From contig QCMN01000003.1 in NCBI GenBank assembly GCA_003213715.1, positions 1 through 64,000 on the forward strand: 64,000 bases of DNA. The letters are read 5' to 3'. Position numbers and translations under genes: made by a program. The stretch comes from Pelagibacteraceae bacterium AG-422-B15. GTDB taxonomy: Bacteria; Pseudomonadota; Alphaproteobacteria; Pelagibacterales; AG-422-B15. The notes under the pieces were generated by a model. The model ran no database searches. It worked only from the letters and a program-made list of their open reading frames with translations, and was not told where the DNA came from. This document shows positions 62,032 to 64,000 of this stretch, piece after piece. Positions within the stretch are counted from its first letter, which is position 1; each line of letters starts with the position of its first letter.

Positions 62032-63126
62032 ATGGAAAATATCAGTTTTATTCTTAATAAGCTAGAAGATGCAATAATCGTTCTTGATTCCGATCAAAAA
62101 ATTGTTTTTCAAAATTCCCATTCAATAGATTTATTTGAAAATAATTATACTGGTCAAAATATAACAAACTTAATTAGAAGCCCAATAGTTTTAGAGGCAT
62201 TAGAAAATGTATATAAAAATAAAGAAACAGAAATAATTGAATATAATAGTGAGTACGGAAGTTTATCACCTAGATCAACAAATTTTTACAACGTGGAGAT
62301 TAGTTATGAGAAAAATCATCTCCAATTAACTAACACAAGAGACAATTATGTTATTCTCATGAAAAATATAACTCCTTTAAAAAATATTGAAAGAGTACGC
62401 TCTTCTTTCATTGCAAACGTAAGTCATGAGCTAAAAACACCTCTTGCTACAATCATGGGTTTTTTGGAGACTATAAGAGGTCCAGCAAAAGATGATCAAA
62501 AATCTATGTCTAAGTTTCTTGGTATTATGGATAAAGAAACAATTCGCATGAAAAGACTGATAGATGATTTAATTGTCGTATCTAAAATAGAGTCTGATGA
62601 GCATATTCATCCAACCAAAAAAGTTAATTTATTGAAAACAATAGATAATGTGGCTGAAAGTCTTAAAGAATACGCATTGACAAAGAATATTAAAATAAGA
62701 GTCAACCATCAACTTAGTGAGGGTTTATTTGTATTGGGAAATGAAGATGAGTTGGTACAGGTCTTTACAAATATTATAGATAATTCGATTAAATATGGAA
62801 AACTAAACAGCTCAATAGATATATTGGCAGAAAAAATCAAAAAGCAAACTGATTATAGTGATAATAAAAAGCTATTTCCACAACTTGTATCAAAAATCAG
62901 CGTTAAAGATGAAAGCGAAGGCATTCATCCTAAACATCTAGCAAGATTAACTGAACGTTTTTACCGTGTAGATGCAGCAAGATCAAAAGAAATCGGTGGA
63001 ACGGGTTTAGGGTTAACCATAGTTAAACATATTTTAAATAAGCACAGAGGACATTTAGATATAAAAAGTGAAATAAATCAAGGCAGTACATTTTCAGTAG
63101 AATTGCCTATTGCACCCATTTCATAA
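62032..63126 (+). CDS. phoR: Phosphate-regulon-type sensor histidine kinase
   Basis: FIANVSHELKTPLATIMGFLETI, NIIDNSIKYG, FYRVDAARSKEIGGTGLGLTIVKHIL. Confidence 0.9.
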   Translation: MENISFILNKLEDAIIVLDSDQKIVFQNSHSIDLFENNYTGQNITNLIRSPIVLEALENVYKNKETEIIEYNSEYGSLSPRSTNFYNVEISYEKNHLQLTNTRDNYVILMKNITPLKNIERVRSSFIANVSHELKTPLATIMGFLETIRGPAKDDQKSMSKFLGIMDKETIRMKRLIDDLIVVSKIESDEHIHPTKKVNLLKTIDNVAESLKEYALTKNIKIRVNHQLSEGLFVLGNEDELVQVFTNIIDNSIKYGKLNSSIDILAEKIKKQTDYSDNKKLFPQLVSKISVKDESEGIHPKHLARLTERFYRVDAARSKEIGGTGLGLTIVKHILNKHRGHLDIKSEINQGSTFSVELPIAPIS

Positions 63127-63166
63127 GGTGCAATAATAGTTTAACAAATCTTGGTTAAAATAAGAT

Positions 63167-63889
63167 ATGGCGACTCAATTTGTTTTGTTTGGTTATCATC
63201 ATTTGGCAACAATTTTCACAATTGTGACTATTTCAATTTTATTTCCTTTCTTTGTTCGATTTATAAATAATAAAAATGTAACTAGATCAATTTTTTTGTT
63301 AATTGGTTTTATATTAATTTCTCATGAGATAATAAAGCCATTTTATCGAGTGATATTTTATGATCATTCTATTTACGAAGTATTGCCATTGCACATTTGC
63401 CATATAGCTGCAATATCAATGGGATTATATGTGTATACAAAGATTAAATTTTTTTTCGAAGTGGGTTATTTTTTTGGATTAAGTGGAAATTTCCTTGCAA
63501 TCATTACACCAGATTTGGATTTCTCATTTCCTGATGCAGAGTATATTACTTATTATTTCGGTCATGGTTTATTACTGCTTTGTGTAATATATGCCTGTGT
63601 ATGTACGAAGGTTCAATTAACCTGGTGGTCAGTTTTACGAGTTCTTTTGTTTGCCGTTTGTTTATTACCTATAATTTATGGACTAAATATTTATATTTCT
63701 CAATTCTTTAAAGGTGTAAATTATTGGTATTTAATGATAACGCCTGCCGCGAACACACTTTTAGATATATTTCCATCTCCTCCAATGCACATTCCTTATT
63801 TGGCTGTGTTAACAGTTATTATATTCACATTAATTTATCTTCCCTTTAAATATCTTTATAAAAACAGTTATTTAAACTATCAACAATAA
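63167..63889 (+). CDS. TIGR02206/YwaF-like membrane protein
   Basis: FGYHHLATIFTIV...LPLHICHIAAISMGLY...FFGLSGNFLAIITPDL...YYFGHGLLLL. Confidence 0.85.
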   Translation: MATQFVLFGYHHLATIFTIVTISILFPFFVRFINNKNVTRSIFLLIGFILISHEIIKPFYRVIFYDHSIYEVLPLHICHIAAISMGLYVYTKIKFFFEVGYFFGLSGNFLAIITPDLDFSFPDAEYITYYFGHGLLLLCVIYACVCTKVQLTWWSVLRVLLFAVCLLPIIYGLNIYISQFFKGVNYWYLMITPAANTLLDIFPSPPMHIPYLAVLTVIIFTLIYLPFKYLYKNSYLNYQQ

Positions 63890-63905
63890 ACTGACATTCA
63901 TAAAA

Positions 63906-63934
63906 CTGTAATAAAACTGTTATAAACATGTAAC
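63906..63934 (+). promoter_or_regulatory. Pho box: three 11-bp-spaced units CTGTAATaaaa CTGTTATaaac ATGTAAC
   Basis: Units start at 63906, 63917 and 63928; resembles CTGTCATAAATCTGTCAT. Confidence 0.75.
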
Positions 63935-63982
63935 CAAGTCAAAATAATTTATTGATGATTCTAAACCTTAATGGAGAAAATA

Positions 63983-64000
63983 ATGAGATTAATCAAAATA
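63983..64000 (+). CDS. Start of a CDS cut by the window end (MRLIKI...), possibly pstS
   Basis: AATGGAGAAAATAATGAGATTAATCAAAATA; SD plus ATG after a Pho box and phoR. Confidence 0.4.

Noticed and set aside
63141-63166. TTTAACAAATCTTGGTTA before 63167 and TTAACAAATCTTTCATA before 54240 as shared regulatory motifs
   Set aside because: Similar strings, but they could simply be AT-rich promoter elements (-35-like TTAACA); too weak to call without a genome-wide scan.
1-64000. CRISPR arrays, rRNA genes, IS elements/transposases, known toxin-antitoxin or defence systems
   Set aside because: No regularly spaced repeats, no rRNA-like sequence and no transposase, nuclease or defence motifs recognised in any listed ORF.

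Overview
AT-rich bacterial chromosomal window. Gene families (DUF3576-like lipoprotein, RNase E with an acidic insert in its S1 domain, PlcP/Agt-like pair, cysE-iscR-suf operon) suggest a marine-type alphaproteobacterium; this is inferred from family composition only. Most of the window is densely packed core and metabolic genes: RNase E, PBP1A, RF2, tyrS, anmK, a cysE-iscR-sufBCDSU-msrB-sufT operon, cfa, a Liv-type ABC transporter with an acyl-CoA/terpenoid-like catabolic cluster, and a phosphate-stress region (plcP-agt-porin-ppk1-ppx-phoR and the start of a probable pstS). The most striking structure is a very small (~1.25 kb) integrated element at tRNA-Lys(TTT). A 41-bp copy of the tRNA 3' half (18606-18646 and 19855-19895) flanks one ORF with a YadA-anchor-like region. 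Each end carries an 11-bp tandem repeat pair (TGCAGTCAAT/TGCAGTCATT) resembling lambda-Int arm sites, about 50-70 bp inside the core. No integrase is present, and the insertion appears to have changed the tRNA-Lys discriminator base from A to G. Other notable points: RNase E and PBP1A are each broken by a single missing base, next to a genuine prfB programmed +1 frameshift; Pho-box-like 11-bp periodic repeats; a hairpin hiding the SD/start of a micro-ORF; a structured intergenic region; an operon of five small proteins; tandem secreted paralogs; and several small ORFs missing from the supplied track. No CRISPR array, rRNA or transposase was recognised. All family calls come from reading the translations; no database search was run.
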